Notes under the pieces: generated by a model
The model's input: the letters and a program-made list of their open reading frames with translations, nothing else
The model's database searches: none
What the model was told of the DNA's origin: nothing
NCBI GenBank assembly: GCA_028455995.1
Contig: JABELC010000005.1
Span: forward strand, 2,790,001 to 2,854,000
Reading direction: 5' to 3'
Source of the DNA: Scleromitrula shiraiana
Lineage: Eukaryota; Ascomycota; Leotiomycetes; Helotiales; Sclerotiniaceae
DNA length: 64,000 bases
Part shown: in pieces, positions 25,042 to 38,608 of the stretch
How the letters are laid out: each line of letters starts with the position of its first letter
How positions within the stretch are numbered: the first letter of the stretch is position 1
Program-made: the position numbers and the translations under genes

Positions 25042-25083
25042 ACAATCTTTAACTATATGCCCAATAAAGCCACAATAAAAACA
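25042..25083 (-). pseudogene. Gag CCHC zinc knuckle remnant
   Basis: The minus strand encodes CFYCGFIGHIVKDC, an intact C-x2-C-x4-H-x4-C motif typical of Gag nucleocapsid. It lies on the LTR-proximal side of the reverse transcriptase, as expected for a minus-strand Gypsy element. Confidence 0.9.
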
Positions 25084-26336
25084 TTCTCCACAATCCTTTC
25101 GGATGCCAATACCATTTGAACACCTTTAAACGCTCAAATCCATAGAGTCACTTATAGCTATAATTAAAATAATCGAAACAAATAAAAAAGCATTTAAACT
25201 AACAAAGCGAAAACTAGAAATTATCTAATTCCAAAATAACTAAATAATATTAAACTAACAAATAACATTAAGTCCTATTAAATATTGCTATCGACTTTTT
25301 AAATTCTAAATAAAAAAAACAAATACATCCATACTACCTATTAAAAATTCAACAATTACAATCTAAGCCTTCAACTCAAAAAACAAGCTTTATTTCAACA
25401 AAATAATCAACATATTATTATCATCAAACATATCTATTTCTAAAATCAAGCGCTAAAATTCGGCATAAAACATATGGAAAAACTAGTTTTTTTATTATAA
25501 AATCAACAATTGTTTCCATACTTTAACTACCTTGTTTTGGTTTCTATAAACTTTCTCCAATATATCCAATAAATCGAAGTAATTGGTTAACCTAATAAAT
25601 TACCCTTTTATATTATATAATTAAATTTGTGCAATAATAATACTAATCAAATATCCAATAATATAAATCAAGCGAAAATAAGCAATTCAAAATCAATCCC
25701 GATTAGCATACATTTTATTTTGAATTTAGACAAAAAAACAATCTAAATTAAATTTCGTACTATCAAAGAAAACGAAATCGGATAGTTTTTCGCTTTTTTT
25801 GGTTTTTTTAATAATAATAAAAATTAAAGCAGATTTAATTAAAAAAATAATAATAATAAAGCTAAGAGATATAAAATTATTATTAATAAAAAAGTATAAT
25901 AAACATACAAATATAATATTGTTTTATTCATAAAACTAAACCAATATTATATTATTTCAAGCTAATATCGTATTATATAGTTCTATGATATGAAAAAACA
26001 AAACCTTTTTATTCCGAAATTTTTAAATCAAAGTTTTTATTTAATAAATAAAAGTATAATATTTATTAATAAATTTATAATATTGAAATTCAACTCAATA
26101 AACTTATACTAATATTGCATCATACTATTATTATAATATATTGTTTTTAATAAAGAATTCAAGATATCGATTTTTGGCTTTATAAATATATTTGGTTATC
26201 TCGACAATATAATTCAATTAAGTCAAAGCGTTTTCAATAACAGATTGAAAGAAGGTCTTAGGAAAGGCTAAGCTATTTGGGGCAGACAGGCGGGTCAACA
26301 TCGTTGGAAATGTCAAAAAAAATAGAAGCTACGTAA

Positions 26337-26792
26337 TATAACGGAGGGCAGGCAGGTTTTACCTAATAGGGGGTTTAGTTGCAAGTAAAATGACTAAATT
26401 TTAAGATATAGAAAAGATAATAAAACATAGTTTGAAAAGCTATAATAGAGTTTGTTTATGATGTTGGCTTTATAATCAATATATATATATAATATAAATT
26501 TATGTATTTTAAACAATTATAAAAATTATTTTTTTATTTATTTATTTAAAATAATATTTTATTATATAATATTATTTTTATCTTTATATTGTTTTATTAA
26601 ATTATTATTTTTGTTCAATAAGTATTGATTTTATTTTTTTCAATATTATTATGGTTTGAAATATTAAAATACAATCTAGAATATTAAGATAATATCTAAT
26701 CAGATTTAGGATATCAGGGTACAGTCTAGGATACTAGGGTAGTATTCGGTTAGGCCTGGAATACTAGGGTGTTATCCGGTCATTCTGTGACA
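26337..26792 (-). repeat. 5' LTR of the Gypsy chromovirus
   Basis: 456-bp partner of 20348-20803. It keeps the GGAGGGCAGGCAGG stretch. Followed on the plus strand by the AAAAA duplication and the continuation of Copia copy A. Confidence 0.93.
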
Positions 26793-27739
26793 AAAAAATG
26801 AAATTAAGATTTAGCTTTAATAGTATATAAAATTTTAATAAAAATTATAATTAATATATTTAAAACAAATATAATGATAATAATGATTTTATTTATATAA
26901 TCGAAAAAATCAAAGTATTTCAATTAAAATTATATTTTAATAATAATAATAATGATAACGGCATTAAAACATTTATTATTTCATATAATTTATATATTAT
27001 TATAAATAATAATTATAATAATTTTATTATAGAATTTAATAATCTAATCATTTTATATATTTATATTAATGAAATTAATTAAAAATTTAAAACTTATTTA
27101 TAAATTAAACGCTATAATAAACACAAGTTTATTAGCATAATGATTAATTTTAACATTATAAAGCAATTAATTATCAATTATAAACAGTTTTTAATATTAC
27201 AAAAACTCATTCAAATCGATATAAAGATTCTAGATTTAACTATAAATTTTAAATTCAACTTTAATAATATCTCTTTTATTAAAACCATTTTAATTATTAG
27301 CTTAATTAGTATAATTAATATTTATATTATCAATATAATTATTTTATTTTTATTAAATCTTGTAAATATAGATTACATTTAAATTTTATTTAATAATATT
27401 AAAAATAAATTTTAATATATTAATAATAAAATATAGAAAACTATTAAACATTATAAATATATGTTTATTAATTAATTAATTTTATTATAAAAATTCTAGC
27501 AATCTATTATAGAATTATTAAATATAAATAAAAAATATTATTTATTTGAAATCGAATTACACTATATTTATAAACAAACAAAATATTTTTTTATCAAAAA
27601 ATTATATAATCTATTTAATTACACTAATTATAAAAATGAATTCAATCACAAATAATTAAAATAACTTATAAAGTATTATAAAAAATATTAATTTTATATT
27701 GATAAATCTAAAAAATTTAAATTCAAATTTTACGATGAT

Positions 27740-28400
27740 ATCGAATTCAACTTTATTATTATAATTAATATAATGTATATTAATAATAGTTTTGTTTTTT
27801 ATATTATTAACAAAGCAATTTGGTTCAATACTATATACTTTATCAAGGATTTATTAACTATAATAGTATAAAACGCATTTTGCTTTATATAGATTAATAT
27901 TTATAATGGTTTTTTTGAATTAATTGTTTATAATTAAAAAACTTATTTTATAAAAAAAGATTTTATTGATAATATTTATACAATTGTAATTAAAATTAAA
28001 TATATATTTATTAAAATCTATTATTTTGTTGAAATAATTAAATATTATTATAAAATAATTTGATAAATATATATAATCATTATTAAAAAATTTAAAGGTA
28101 TTAAAGAAATTAATAAGAATATAAGATTATAAATGATTATTAAAACTATTAATAATATTATTAATCTAAATAGTTTTATTTTTATTTTTTTAATATTTAA
28201 TGTATTTTTTTATTTAATATTTTTCGATTTTTTTATTCTATTTATTTTATAGTATACTACTATAATCAATAAAACAATAAATAAAATATAAAAGAAATAT
28301 GTTAAATAAATAATAATAAATGTTTTATATTAATATAATAGATTATCTATATTTTATTTATATAATTTTGAATTTAGATTTTTAGTTTTTGTTTATTAAA
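27740..28400 (+). pseudogene. Copia copy A integrase remnant
   Basis: Plus-strand translation includes INIMYINNSFVFYIINKAI and FNTIYFIKDLLT, parallel to copy B at 33360-34000. The pattern matches the integrase core of fungal Copia elements (D.MYI.G.PVLHIVDEATRF). Internal TAA/TAG stops make it non-functional. Confidence 0.8.
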
Positions 28401-28989
28401 AAAAAGATATTTAGGATGGATTATATAAATTTATCAAAATGAAAGATTAAATATATATAATTAAAATAAATAACTTTGATAAAGAATTCAAAAGCATTTT
28501 AATAAAATTATATAAAAAAAAGCTTGAAATATTTAATGAATTATTTAATAATACAATCGATTTTTTATTAATAAAAGATTTTATTTTAAATTCAATTAAT
28601 AATAAAAACTTTAATAGCTTAAAAATATTTTAATCAAAAAAAAGCGTTTATATATTAAATAAAAAGTTTATTTTTAATTTAGTTTTTATTTTAATTTTGC
28701 ATTCAAAACTAATAATCGAAATTTTTTATTAAAAGTAAATTTTAGAATATGATTAAATGTATTTCAATAGTAATAATAATAATGATTATATTGCTAAAGA
28801 TATTTTTAATATATATATTATTATAGATTTTTTATTAATTATAAATCAATTTCATTTATTTTATAAAAAAAAAATAAACAATTTATTAAAAAAAGATATA
28901 TTTAAAATTATTAAAAAAAATAATATATTAAAAAACACCTAAATCTTCTATAATAAATTCATCAATTCTATTAAAAACAAAAGTACATC

Positions 28990-30023
28990 AAAGGTATTCA
29001 AAAAATCTAGATTAATAATTTAAAGTTACAATAATAAAAATAAAAAAACAATTTTAATAAAATCTTTTATTATCTAATATATTAATTATAAAACTATATT
29101 TTATTTTATAACTTTATAAAATATATATTAATATATTTAATTATATCTTTACAATATATTATAAATATATATTCAATTAAAAACATTTTTAATTTATATA
29201 TTTTATATCAAACCTTTATTAAAAGCAGATTTCAAATTAAATATAATCTTCAAAATTATACACTCACTTTACAACATTACAAAATTAAAAAATTATTGAT
29301 ATTTTATATATTACGATTATCACACAAAAATTCTTGAAATAACCCCCTCTTTATTTAATAATTATTTACTCTATATTAATAAAAATAAAAAATTAAATAT
29401 AATCAAATTACAAATCGATAATACCTTTATTTTTATTAATAAAGAATTTATAAATAAAAAAAAAGCTTAAATCAAAAAAAAAGATTATCTCTTAAAAATA
29501 TAAAAACAATTAATAATTGATTTTCTCCTTAAATTTAACAACGCTTTAATCTATATCGATAAAAATAATATAATTACACTTACTTAAAAATAATAATATA
29601 ATAAATTTTATTTTATAAACTATTTCCTCATTAATTTTAAATCACACATAAAAATTAAAAAAAATATTTCTCTAAAAAAATAATATATTATTTAACAAAC
29701 CTACAATACATATATTATAAATATTTATTAACCAAAAATATTATTTAATTTATTATATATAGTCTAAATTATTAATTTAATTAAAAACAATATAAATATT
29801 TTTAATAAATATATTTAATAGTAGATTAATAATTTTAATTATAATTTTATATTTGTTTTTTTTAAAATAAAATCATTACAAATAATCTATTTTATCAATA
29901 CAAATTTTATAAATAACATTAATCTTTTTTTTCAAATTAATTTTATTATAATACTTATTAATAAAAATAATAATATAAATATTATTTATTAATCTTTTAT
30001 TAAATATAAACAAATCATATAAA
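28990..30023 (+). pseudogene. Copia copy A reverse transcriptase/RNase H remnant, cut by copy B
   Basis: Readable blocks include LKFNNALIYIDKNNIITL and, near 29930-30015, a stretch like NIIY*SFIKYKQII. The latter corresponds to NIIHWSSIKCKRV in related elements. The frame stops at the copy B insertion point and resumes after 36630. Confidence 0.82.
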
Positions 30024-30182
30024 TGTTGGGATATAGATTATAAGGTAGTATGTGATAAATATATGACCATAATCGTATATATATACGATTTGATAATCTA
30101 TACTATAATTAGATTAATAATAAAAATATCAAATACAAACTATAATATTATAATTGTATGATTTAATCAAAGTAAAATTATA
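30024..30182 (+). repeat. 5' LTR of Copia copy B
   Basis: 159 bp, TGTTGGGATATAG to ATTATA. Same length as its 3' partner; the differences seen are transitions. Confidence 0.92.
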
Positions 30183-33100
30183 TTAATCAATATTATATAA
30201 ATCAAATATTATAAATATCAAAGTAATATTATAATAATGAAAATATTTTTAAAGAGATTGGAATTGAACTTGAAATATCAATAAAGTGTTTTAATCAAAA
30301 ACAATATATAATATTAAAATAGAATATATAAGTGTTAAGACGATATTATAAGTTTTTATATCTATCATGTATGCTTTTAGTTTGGTTTATTTAAAATTTA
30401 ATTTTTCAATATTTCAAATTTTTTAATTTTTATTTTTTTAAGATATTTTCCAATGATTTCTATAATATCTTTAAAATTTTAGTGATAATGAGACTTTTTT
30501 TATCATTTTTTTTATTATTCCTCTTTTATTTTTTTTTTTTTACTCTATTTTATATATTCACTATTTTTAGATTTATAAAGATTATATTGAAAAACTTTGA
30601 TTTTTATTTAAAGATATTATTGCTTTTAAACTAATAAAATCTATAAAAATTTAGGAATATTCTTTAAAAATAAACAAATTTTTATTATTTTATAATAATT
30701 TATTTTCTTTTTTTTTTCTCTCCCCCAACCTCTCTCTTATATAATAATAGAGAATTCATCCTCTCTATTAAAATATAATATTTTTTTTTAATCATCTGCA
30801 TAAATATTTTTATTCAATTTCTCTTCTCGAATCAATATAACAAAAAGGAATCTTTTTTTTTTAAACTACCCCCTTTTAAATCAAAATCTTAAAAAATATA
30901 ATGAACTTTACAAATTATTCGAAGACAAATTTAATCCCAAAAATAACTTTAATAATAAAATTTTCTTATTATATATTTGATTTAAAACCTTAAAATATAT
31001 TTATTATTATATTTTTAATAATAATATTTTATAAATATTTAAAAGCGATTTCACAAACTAGATTTTAAAACATTTTATTATAATTTAGGAAAAGAATTTT
31101 TTTATTCTATAATTTTTTAAATAATTTTTATAAAAACTTGATATTAATATTCCCACTAATTTTAATATTAATATTAACCTAATCTTTATACTTTTCCTTA
31201 AAACCTTATCTAAATAGACTCTAGAAACGATAGATATAACAATTTATAATATATAATTCAATATATGATCAAATATTTTTATTGTAATAATTAAGAAATT
31301 TAATAACTTAAAAAAAAAAGATGGAAAAAATTTTATTATTGACTTCATTCAAGAAAATAAAACTAAAAATAAAAGCAAAAAGGATAAGAAAGGTAAATAA
31401 AAGAAAAAAAAATTATCTAATTTTAAGGAATTTAATTCTAAATCAATATTTATCGAAGGAAAAGATAGTAATAATAATAATTCCAATTTTAATCTTGATT
31501 TTAATTTTAAAAACAATTTTTTCGATTATTTAAATTTTAAAAACTTTAAGATTGATTTTATTTTATTTAATATTAATAAATAACTTGAAAGTTTTATAAA
31601 ATGATATATATTAAGTGATAATAAATATAATGATTAAGTAAATAGTATTAAATATAAATCAATTATTTATAAAAATAATTATAAACAAATCGATTTATTT
31701 AAATAATATTGATATCTTAGTATTTTATTTATATTATACAAAAACGTTTAAAAGTATTATTATAATATTATTAAATATAGAAATTTAAATATTAATTAAA
31801 AAATAATTATTAAAAAATTTTAGAAGGTATTTAAAAATAAAGAATAAAAGTGTGATATATATAATAATTAATTTAAAATTATCTTTTATATTATTATTAT
31901 AAATAATTTATCAAAATTAGTTAGATAATTATATAAAATCTTATTTAATAAAATATGTATTATAAAATTTGGATTATTATTAAAAATGTATAACGATTTT
32001 ATCTATATAATAAAATTTTTTATAGTTTATTAGGATTATTTTGTATACTTTTAAAGATGTTTAGATTTATTTAGAATATTTATTGCTATAATTATAAAAA
32101 TCCATGTATTTATTATAATATAGAAAAATACAAAAATCAAGTCTAAAAATGAATTGTTTCTTAAAAAAAAAAATAATGATATAATTAAATAAAATTTTAA
32201 TAATTAATGATTTCAAGAAAACAATTGAAATAATAATAATTTCTGATTTTAAAACAAAAATATATATTTTAATAATCGAATTTTTTAATTTAATAATAAT
32301 TATTATAATCAAAAACAAAAAATATACTATATCTATAAAAAAAAAGAATACTGATTAATTAAATATATTTTTAAAAAACGAATTACCATAAAGGAAAAAT
32401 TTAATTGAAGAATAAAATCAAAATTCAGCTTTAATAATATATAAGATTTTAATAAAAATTATAATCAATATATTTAAGATAAATATGATAATAATAACGA
32501 TTTTATTTATATAATTAAAAAAATCGAAGTATTCTAATTAGAATTATATTTTAATAATAACAATAATAATGGTGGTGTTAAAGCATTTATTATTTCATAT
32601 AGCTTTTGCATTATTATAAATAATAATTGCAATAATCTTATTATAAAACTCAACAATTTAATCATTTTATATATTTATATTGGCAAAATTAATCAAAAAT
32701 TTAAAACTTATTTATAAATTGAATACTATAATGAACATAAATTTATTAATATAATAATTGATTTTAATATTATAAAATGATCAATTATTAATTATAAGCA
32801 GTTTTTAGCATTATAAAAATTTATTTGAATTGATATAAAGATCCCAAATTCAACCATAAATTTTAAATTCAGCTTTAATAACACTTTTTTTATTAAAATC
32901 ATTTTAATTATTAGTTTAATTAACATAATTAATATTTATATTATCAATATAAATATTTTATTTTTATTAAATTTTATAAATATAGATTATATTCAAATTT
33001 TATTTAATAATATTAAAAATAAACTTTAATATATTAATAATAAAATATAAAAAATTATCAAATACTATAAACATACATTTATCAATTAATTAATCTCCTC

Positions 33101-33359
33101 TCGAAAATTCTAATAATTTATTATAGAATTATTAAATATAGATATAGAATACTATTTATTTAAAATTGAATTACGCTGTATTTATAAATAAATAAAATAT
33201 TTTTTTATTAAAAAATTGCATAATTTACTTAATTGTATTAATTATAAAAATAAATTTAATTATAAGTAATTAAAATAATTTATAAAATATTACAAGGAAT
33301 ACTAATTTTAAGCCAATAAACCTAAAAGATTCAAATTCAAATTTTATAATAATATCGAA

Positions 33360-34000
33360 TTTAATTTTATTATTATAATTGATATAATGTATATTAATAA
33401 TAATTCCATTTTTTATATTATTAATAAAGTAATTCAATTCAATACTATATACTTTATTAAAAATTTATTAGCTATAATAGTATAGAATATATTTTACTTT
33501 ATATAAATCAATATTTATAATAACTTTCCTAAATTAATTGTTTATAATTAAGGAATTCATTTTATAAAAAAAAACTTTATTAATAATATTTATATAATTA
33601 TAATTAAAACTAAATATGTATTTATTAAAGTTTATCACTTTATTAAAATAATTAAATATTATTATAAAATAATTTGATAAGTATATACAATTATTATTAA
33701 AAAATTCGAAGATATTAAAAAAATTAATAAAGATATAAAACTATAAATAGTTATTAAAGCTATTAATAATATTATTGGTTTAAACAGTTTTATCTTCATT
33801 TTATTAATATTCAGTGTATTTCCTTGTTTGATATTCTTTGACTTCTTTATTTTATTTATTTTATAATATGTCGCTATAATTAATAAAACAATAGATAAAG
33901 TATAAAAGAAATATGCTAAATATATAATGATAAATGTTTTATATTAATATAATAGATCATCTATATTTTATTTATACAATTTTAAATTTAAATCTTTAAT
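33360..34000 (+). pseudogene. Copia copy B integrase remnant
   Basis: Translation reads IIIIDIMYINNNSIFYIINK and later KAINNIIGLNSFIF, matching D.MYI.G.PVLHIVDE and KA.ND..GPNGLVP of fungal Copia integrases. Premature stops are frequent. Confidence 0.85.
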
Positions 34001-34779
34001 TCTTGTTTATTAAAAGAAAGGCACCTAAAATAAACTATATAAACTCATCAAAATAGAAGGTTAAATATATATAGTTAAGATAAACAACCTTAATAAAGAA
34101 TTTAAAAATATTTTAGTAAAATTATATAAAAAAAAGCTTGAAATATTTAATAAATTATTTAATAATATAATTGATTCTTTATTAATAAAAAATCTTACCC
34201 CAAATTTAATTGATAATAAAGATTTTAATAACTTAAAAATATTTTAATCAAAAAAAAACGCTTGTATATTAAACAAAAAATCTATTTTTAATCTAATTTT
34301 TATTTCAATTCTATATTTAAAGTTAATGATCAAAATTTTTTATCGAAAGTAAACTTTAGAATATAATCAAATATATTTTAATAATAATAATAATAATAAT
34401 TATATTGTTAAAGACATTTTTAGTATATATATCATTATAAATCTTTTATTAATCGCAAATCAATTTTGTTTATTTTATAAAAAAGAAATAAATAATTTAT
34501 TAAAAAAAGATATATTTAAAGTTATTAAAGAAAATAATATATTAAAAAATACCTAAATTTTCCATAATAAATTTGTTGATTTTATCAAAAATAAAAGTAT
34601 ATTAAAGATATTTAAAAAGTCTAGATTAATAATTCAAAACTATAATAATAAAAACAAAAAAATAGTTTTAATAAAATCTTTTATTATTCAATATATTAAT
34701 TATAAAATTATATTTTGTTTTATAATTTTATAAAATATATATTAATACATTTAATTATATTTTCATAATATATTATAGG

Positions 34780-36030
34780 TATATATTTAATTAAAAACAT
34801 CTTTAATTTATACATTTTATATCAAATTTTTATTAAAAATAAACTTCAAATTAGATATAATTTTCAAAATTATATATTTATTTTATAATATTGTAAAATC
34901 AAAAAACTATTAATATTTTATATATCATGATTATTATATAAAAACCTTTAAAATAATTTTCTTTTTATTTAATAGTTGTTTATTCTATATTGATAAAAAT
35001 AAAAAATTAAGTATAATTAAATTATAAACTAATAATATTTTTATTTTTATCAACAAAAAATTTGCAAATAAAAAAAAAGCCCAAATCAAAAAAAAAGGTT
35101 ACCTTTTAAAAATATAAAAATAATTAACAATTAATTCCCTTTTTAAATTTAATGGTGTTTTAATCTATATTAATAAAAATAATGTGATTATATTTATTTA
35201 AAAATGATAATATAACGAATTCTATTTTGTAAATTATTTCCCCACTAATTTTAAATTATATATAAAAATCAAGAAAAATGTTTTTTTAAAAAAATAATAT
35301 ATTGTTTAATAAACTTGTAATATATATATTATAAGCGTTTATTAATTAGAAATATTATTCAATCTATTATATATAATTTAAATCACCAATTTAATTAAAA
35401 ATGATATAAATATTTTTAATAAATATATTTAATAACAAATTGATAATTTTAATTATAATTTTATATTTGTTTTTTTTAAAATAAAATCATTATAAATAAT
35501 CTATTTTATCAATATAAGTTTTATAAATAATATTGATCTTTTTTTTTAAATTAGTTTTATTATAATATTTATTAATAAAAACAATAATATAAATATTATT
35601 TATTAATTCTTTATTAAATATAAACAAGTCATATAAAGCGTTTTTATTTTAGAATTATATAAAATAGAATATAAATTTGATATTATTATTATAATTAAAT
35701 CTAATATTAATAAAATCATAAATCGATTAATTAATAAAAAGATTATGACTAACCTTACATTTTTTATAATTTATATTGATTTAAAATCTTTTTATAAATA
35801 TTTAATTAGATTTAATATTTTTTAAAAAAAATGTTTAATAATCGATTTAGCCTTTATTTATTAATTATATAAATGCAAAAAAATTATAAAAATCAAATAG
35901 ATCATTGGTAATATAAACCCCATCAACATAATAACAAAATCGAAATTTTATATTGTTTTTAAAGATTTTATTAATATTAACAAAATCAATATCGACACAA
36001 AAAAATAGGTTAAATGTAAATAAATTATTT
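34780..36030 (+). pseudogene. Copia copy B reverse transcriptase and RNase H remnant
   Basis: Blocks include CLFYIDKNKKL, FKFNGVLIYINKNN and, in RNase H, LIIDLAFI, then CKKIIKIK, IIGNINPIN and FINININ-like text. These follow the pattern of Copia RNase H (MIDIMALRQSYERREI.EIRWINGQDNPAD). The equivalent RNase H of copy A lies at 36631-37000. Confidence 0.85.
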
Positions 36031-36466
36031 TATTTATTTGGTAGAATAAATCATAATTATTTAAACTAATATTTATTATAAATTAATCTATATAATATAT
36101 TAGTATAATACGATAAAATAAATATAATAAAAAAGATATAAAAAATGCAATAATATAAAGAATTAATATAAAAAATATAAAAATATAAAAAACTAATATA
36201 GAAAAGATATAAAAAATAATGATATTTATTAAAATCATCAAGATATTATTATTTCAATTTAAAAATAACCTTTTCAAAAACAACACCTATTAAAATAATA
36301 GCAATTATGACTATATATATACTTTTTTTAAATAATATTTTCTTTATTAATTATTTATATATATTTCAATTTTTTAATCTATTTCATAAAAAGATAAAAA
36401 AAAATAATATTATAATATATAATAAATTTAGCTTAACTTTCTTTCTTTCTTTTTAAATAATGCTAA

Positions 36467-36625
36467 TGTTAAGATATAGATCATAAAATAACATATAATA
36501 AGCATATGACTACAATCGTACATATATACGACTTAACAATCTATACCATAATTAGATCAATAATAAGAATATCAAACACAAACCATAATACCATAATCGT
36601 ACGACTTAACCGAAGTAAAACCACA
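36467..36625 (+). repeat. 3' LTR of Copia copy B
   Basis: 159 bp, TGTTAAGATATAG to AACCACA. The best-preserved right end of the four Copia LTRs; it defines the LTR terminus as TG...CA. Confidence 0.93.
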
Positions 36626-36630
36626 ATAAA

Positions 36631-37000
36631 ATATTCTTGTTTTAAAACTATACGAAATAAAATATAAATTCAATATTACTATTATAATCAAATCTAATAT
36701 TAATAAAATTATAAATCGACTAATTAACAAAAAAATCATAATCAATTTTATATTTTTTACAATCTATATTAATTCGAAATCATTTTATAAATGCTTAATC
36801 AAATTCAATATTTTTCAAAAAAAACATTTAATAATCAATTTAATCTTTATTTATCAATTATATAAATGTAAAAAAATTATAAAAATTAAATAGATTATTA
36901 ATAATATGAACTTTATTAATATAATAATAAAATCAAAGCTCTATATTATCTTTAAAAACTTTATTGATATTAATAAAATTAATATCGATATAAAAAAATA
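36631..37000 (+). pseudogene. RNase H remnant of Copia copy A, downstream of copy B
   Basis: Aligns with 35641-36010 of copy B and continues the copy A frame broken at 30023. It shows that copy A was intact before copy B landed in it. Confidence 0.85.
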
Positions 37001-37368
37001 AATTAAACATAAATAAATCATTTTATCTACTTAGTAAAATAAATCATGATCGCTTAAACTAATATTTATTATAGATTAGCCTATATAATATATTAATATA
37101 TTATAATAAAAAAAATATAACAAAAAAAATGCAATAGTATAAAAAATTAATATAAAAAATATAAAAACATAAAAAACTAATATAAAAAAAATACAAAAAA
37201 TAATAACATATATAAAAACAATATCTACTAAAATCATTAAGATATTATTATTCCAATCCGAAAATAACCCTTTTAAAAACAACGCTTATCAAAACAATAA
37301 TGATTATGATTCTACATATATTTTCTACATTTTTTTTAAACATTTTCTTTAATTATATTATTCATATA

Positions 37369-38344
37369 CTCGGTTAAATTAAAATTGAAGCACGCGCAAA
37401 ATAAGCGAATCGCCTCAAAATCGACGATTTTGTATAAAACACCTCTTACACCAATGTAAATAAATCGATCAATTATTTATAGAATTATTTAAAATTTTAA
37501 ATTTGAATTATTTTTATATTGAAATATCTATTATCAAAATTTAAAGGTTAAATAATGATTTTAAAATTTATAATATTTAATTAAATATGAAGTAAAAATC
37601 ATATAAAAATACGATATTTTTAACTTGATTTAAATCGAGTAAATTACCATATTAGGAGATAATGAAGATATATATGAATATATAAAAAACAGACTTCTAT
37701 TTAATATAAATATTATATATATTAAAGATACATAAAAAATATAATATAATAAAGTTAAAAAGAGTATATATAGTGTTTACAAGCACTAAGCACCACCATA
37801 ATTTTGATTTTTAAAAATCATTAAAATCACTTCAAATTTTTATATATGATAATTTATATCCTCATAATTACTATATTAAAATTTTATTTAATATAATTTT
37901 GATTTGAATGAATTATTAAGATTTTTAAAGATTTTAACGAGTTAAAAATACCTTTAAAACTTCGACTTTTCAAGACTATTATATTATATTTTAATATATA
38001 ATATTTATATTAAATAAAAGTTTTTCTTTTATATATTCATATATCTCTTCATTATTTCCTAATATAGTAATTTGCTTGATTTAAATCAACTTAAAATTAT
38101 AGTATTTTTATATGATTTTTACTTTATATTTAAATAAATATCATAAATTTTAAAATCATTATTTAATCTTTAAATTTTAATAGTAGATATTTTAATATAA
38201 AAATAATCTTTATTTAATATCTTAAATAATTCTATAAATAAATGATCGATTTATTCACGTCGGCGTAAGAGGTGATTTATATAAAATCGTCGATTTTGAG
38301 GGTTTTCGGCAATTGGCGCGTGCTTCAATTTTAATTTAACCGAG
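37369..38344. mobile_element. Fold-back TIR element, copy 2, inserted in Copia copy A
   Basis: 976 bp, flanked by TA (37367-37368 and 38345-38346). Same spacer (GCACTAAGCACCACC near 37785) and same orientation as copy 1. Flanking copia sequence is continuous with copy B once the element and one TA are removed. The right tip differs from the left tip (GCGCCAATTGCCG against GCGCAAAATAAGCG, both read inward). No coding capacity. Confidence 0.93.
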
Positions 38345-38451
38345 TACATTTCAACTTTTTGATCTATTTTATAAAAAAACAAAAAAGAATAATACTACAA
38401 TATATAATAAATTTAGCTTAACTTTCTTTTTTTCTTTTTAAATAATACTAA

Positions 38452-38608
38452 TATTAGAATATAGATCATAAAATAGCACATGATAAATATATGATCACAA
38501 TTATATATATATAATCTAATAATCTATACTATAAATAAATCAATAACAAAAATATTAAACACAAACCACAATACCATAATCGTACGACTTAACCGAAGTA
38601 AAACCACA
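38452..38608 (+). repeat. 3' LTR of Copia copy A
   Basis: 157 bp, TATTAGAATATAG to AACCACA, followed by the AAAGA duplication (38609-38613). The initial TG has become TA. Confidence 0.9.

Larger units (their letters stand above)
20348..26792 (-). mobile_element. Ty3/Gypsy chromovirus retrotransposon nested in Copia copy A
   Basis: 6445 bp with two 456-bp LTRs and a 5-bp duplication AAAAA (20343-20347 and 26793-26797). Coding runs on the minus strand: CCHC zinc knuckle (25083-25042), reverse transcriptase (about 23940-23520), integrase (about 21690-21420) and chromodomain (about 21060-20830). A purine tract abuts the 3' LTR, as needed for plus-strand priming. All frames contain many stops that replace Gln, Arg or Trp codons, so the element is dead. 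The duplicate copia sequence on both sides is continuous with copy B when this element is removed. Confidence 0.95.
30024..36625 (+). mobile_element. Ty1/Copia retrotransposon copy B, inserted in copy A
   Basis: 6602 bp with two 159-bp LTRs and a 5-bp duplication ATAAA (30019-30023 and 36626-36630). It is the same family as copy A, in the same orientation. Its LTRs share the variant ATAATTAGAT that copy A lacks. The order integrase (about 33360-34000), reverse transcriptase (about 34780-35630), RNase H (about 35636-36030) is that of Copia. It is uninterrupted by other insertions but full of stops. Confidence 0.94.
17940..38608 (+). mobile_element. Ty1/Copia retrotransposon copy A, split by three nested insertions
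   Basis: LTRs at 17940-18098 and 38452-38608 are flanked by the direct repeat AAAGA (17935-17939 and 38609-38613). Both LTRs share the variant CTATAAATAAATC, which copy B lacks, confirming the pairing. Element pieces are 17940-20347, 26798-30023, 36631-37368 and 38347-38608. Minus the insertions and their duplications the length is 6634 bp. Integrase remnants (about 27740-28400), reverse transcriptase (about 28990-30023) and RNase H (36631-37000) occur in the Copia order. The element is inactive: stops occur throughout all frames. Confidence 0.93.
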
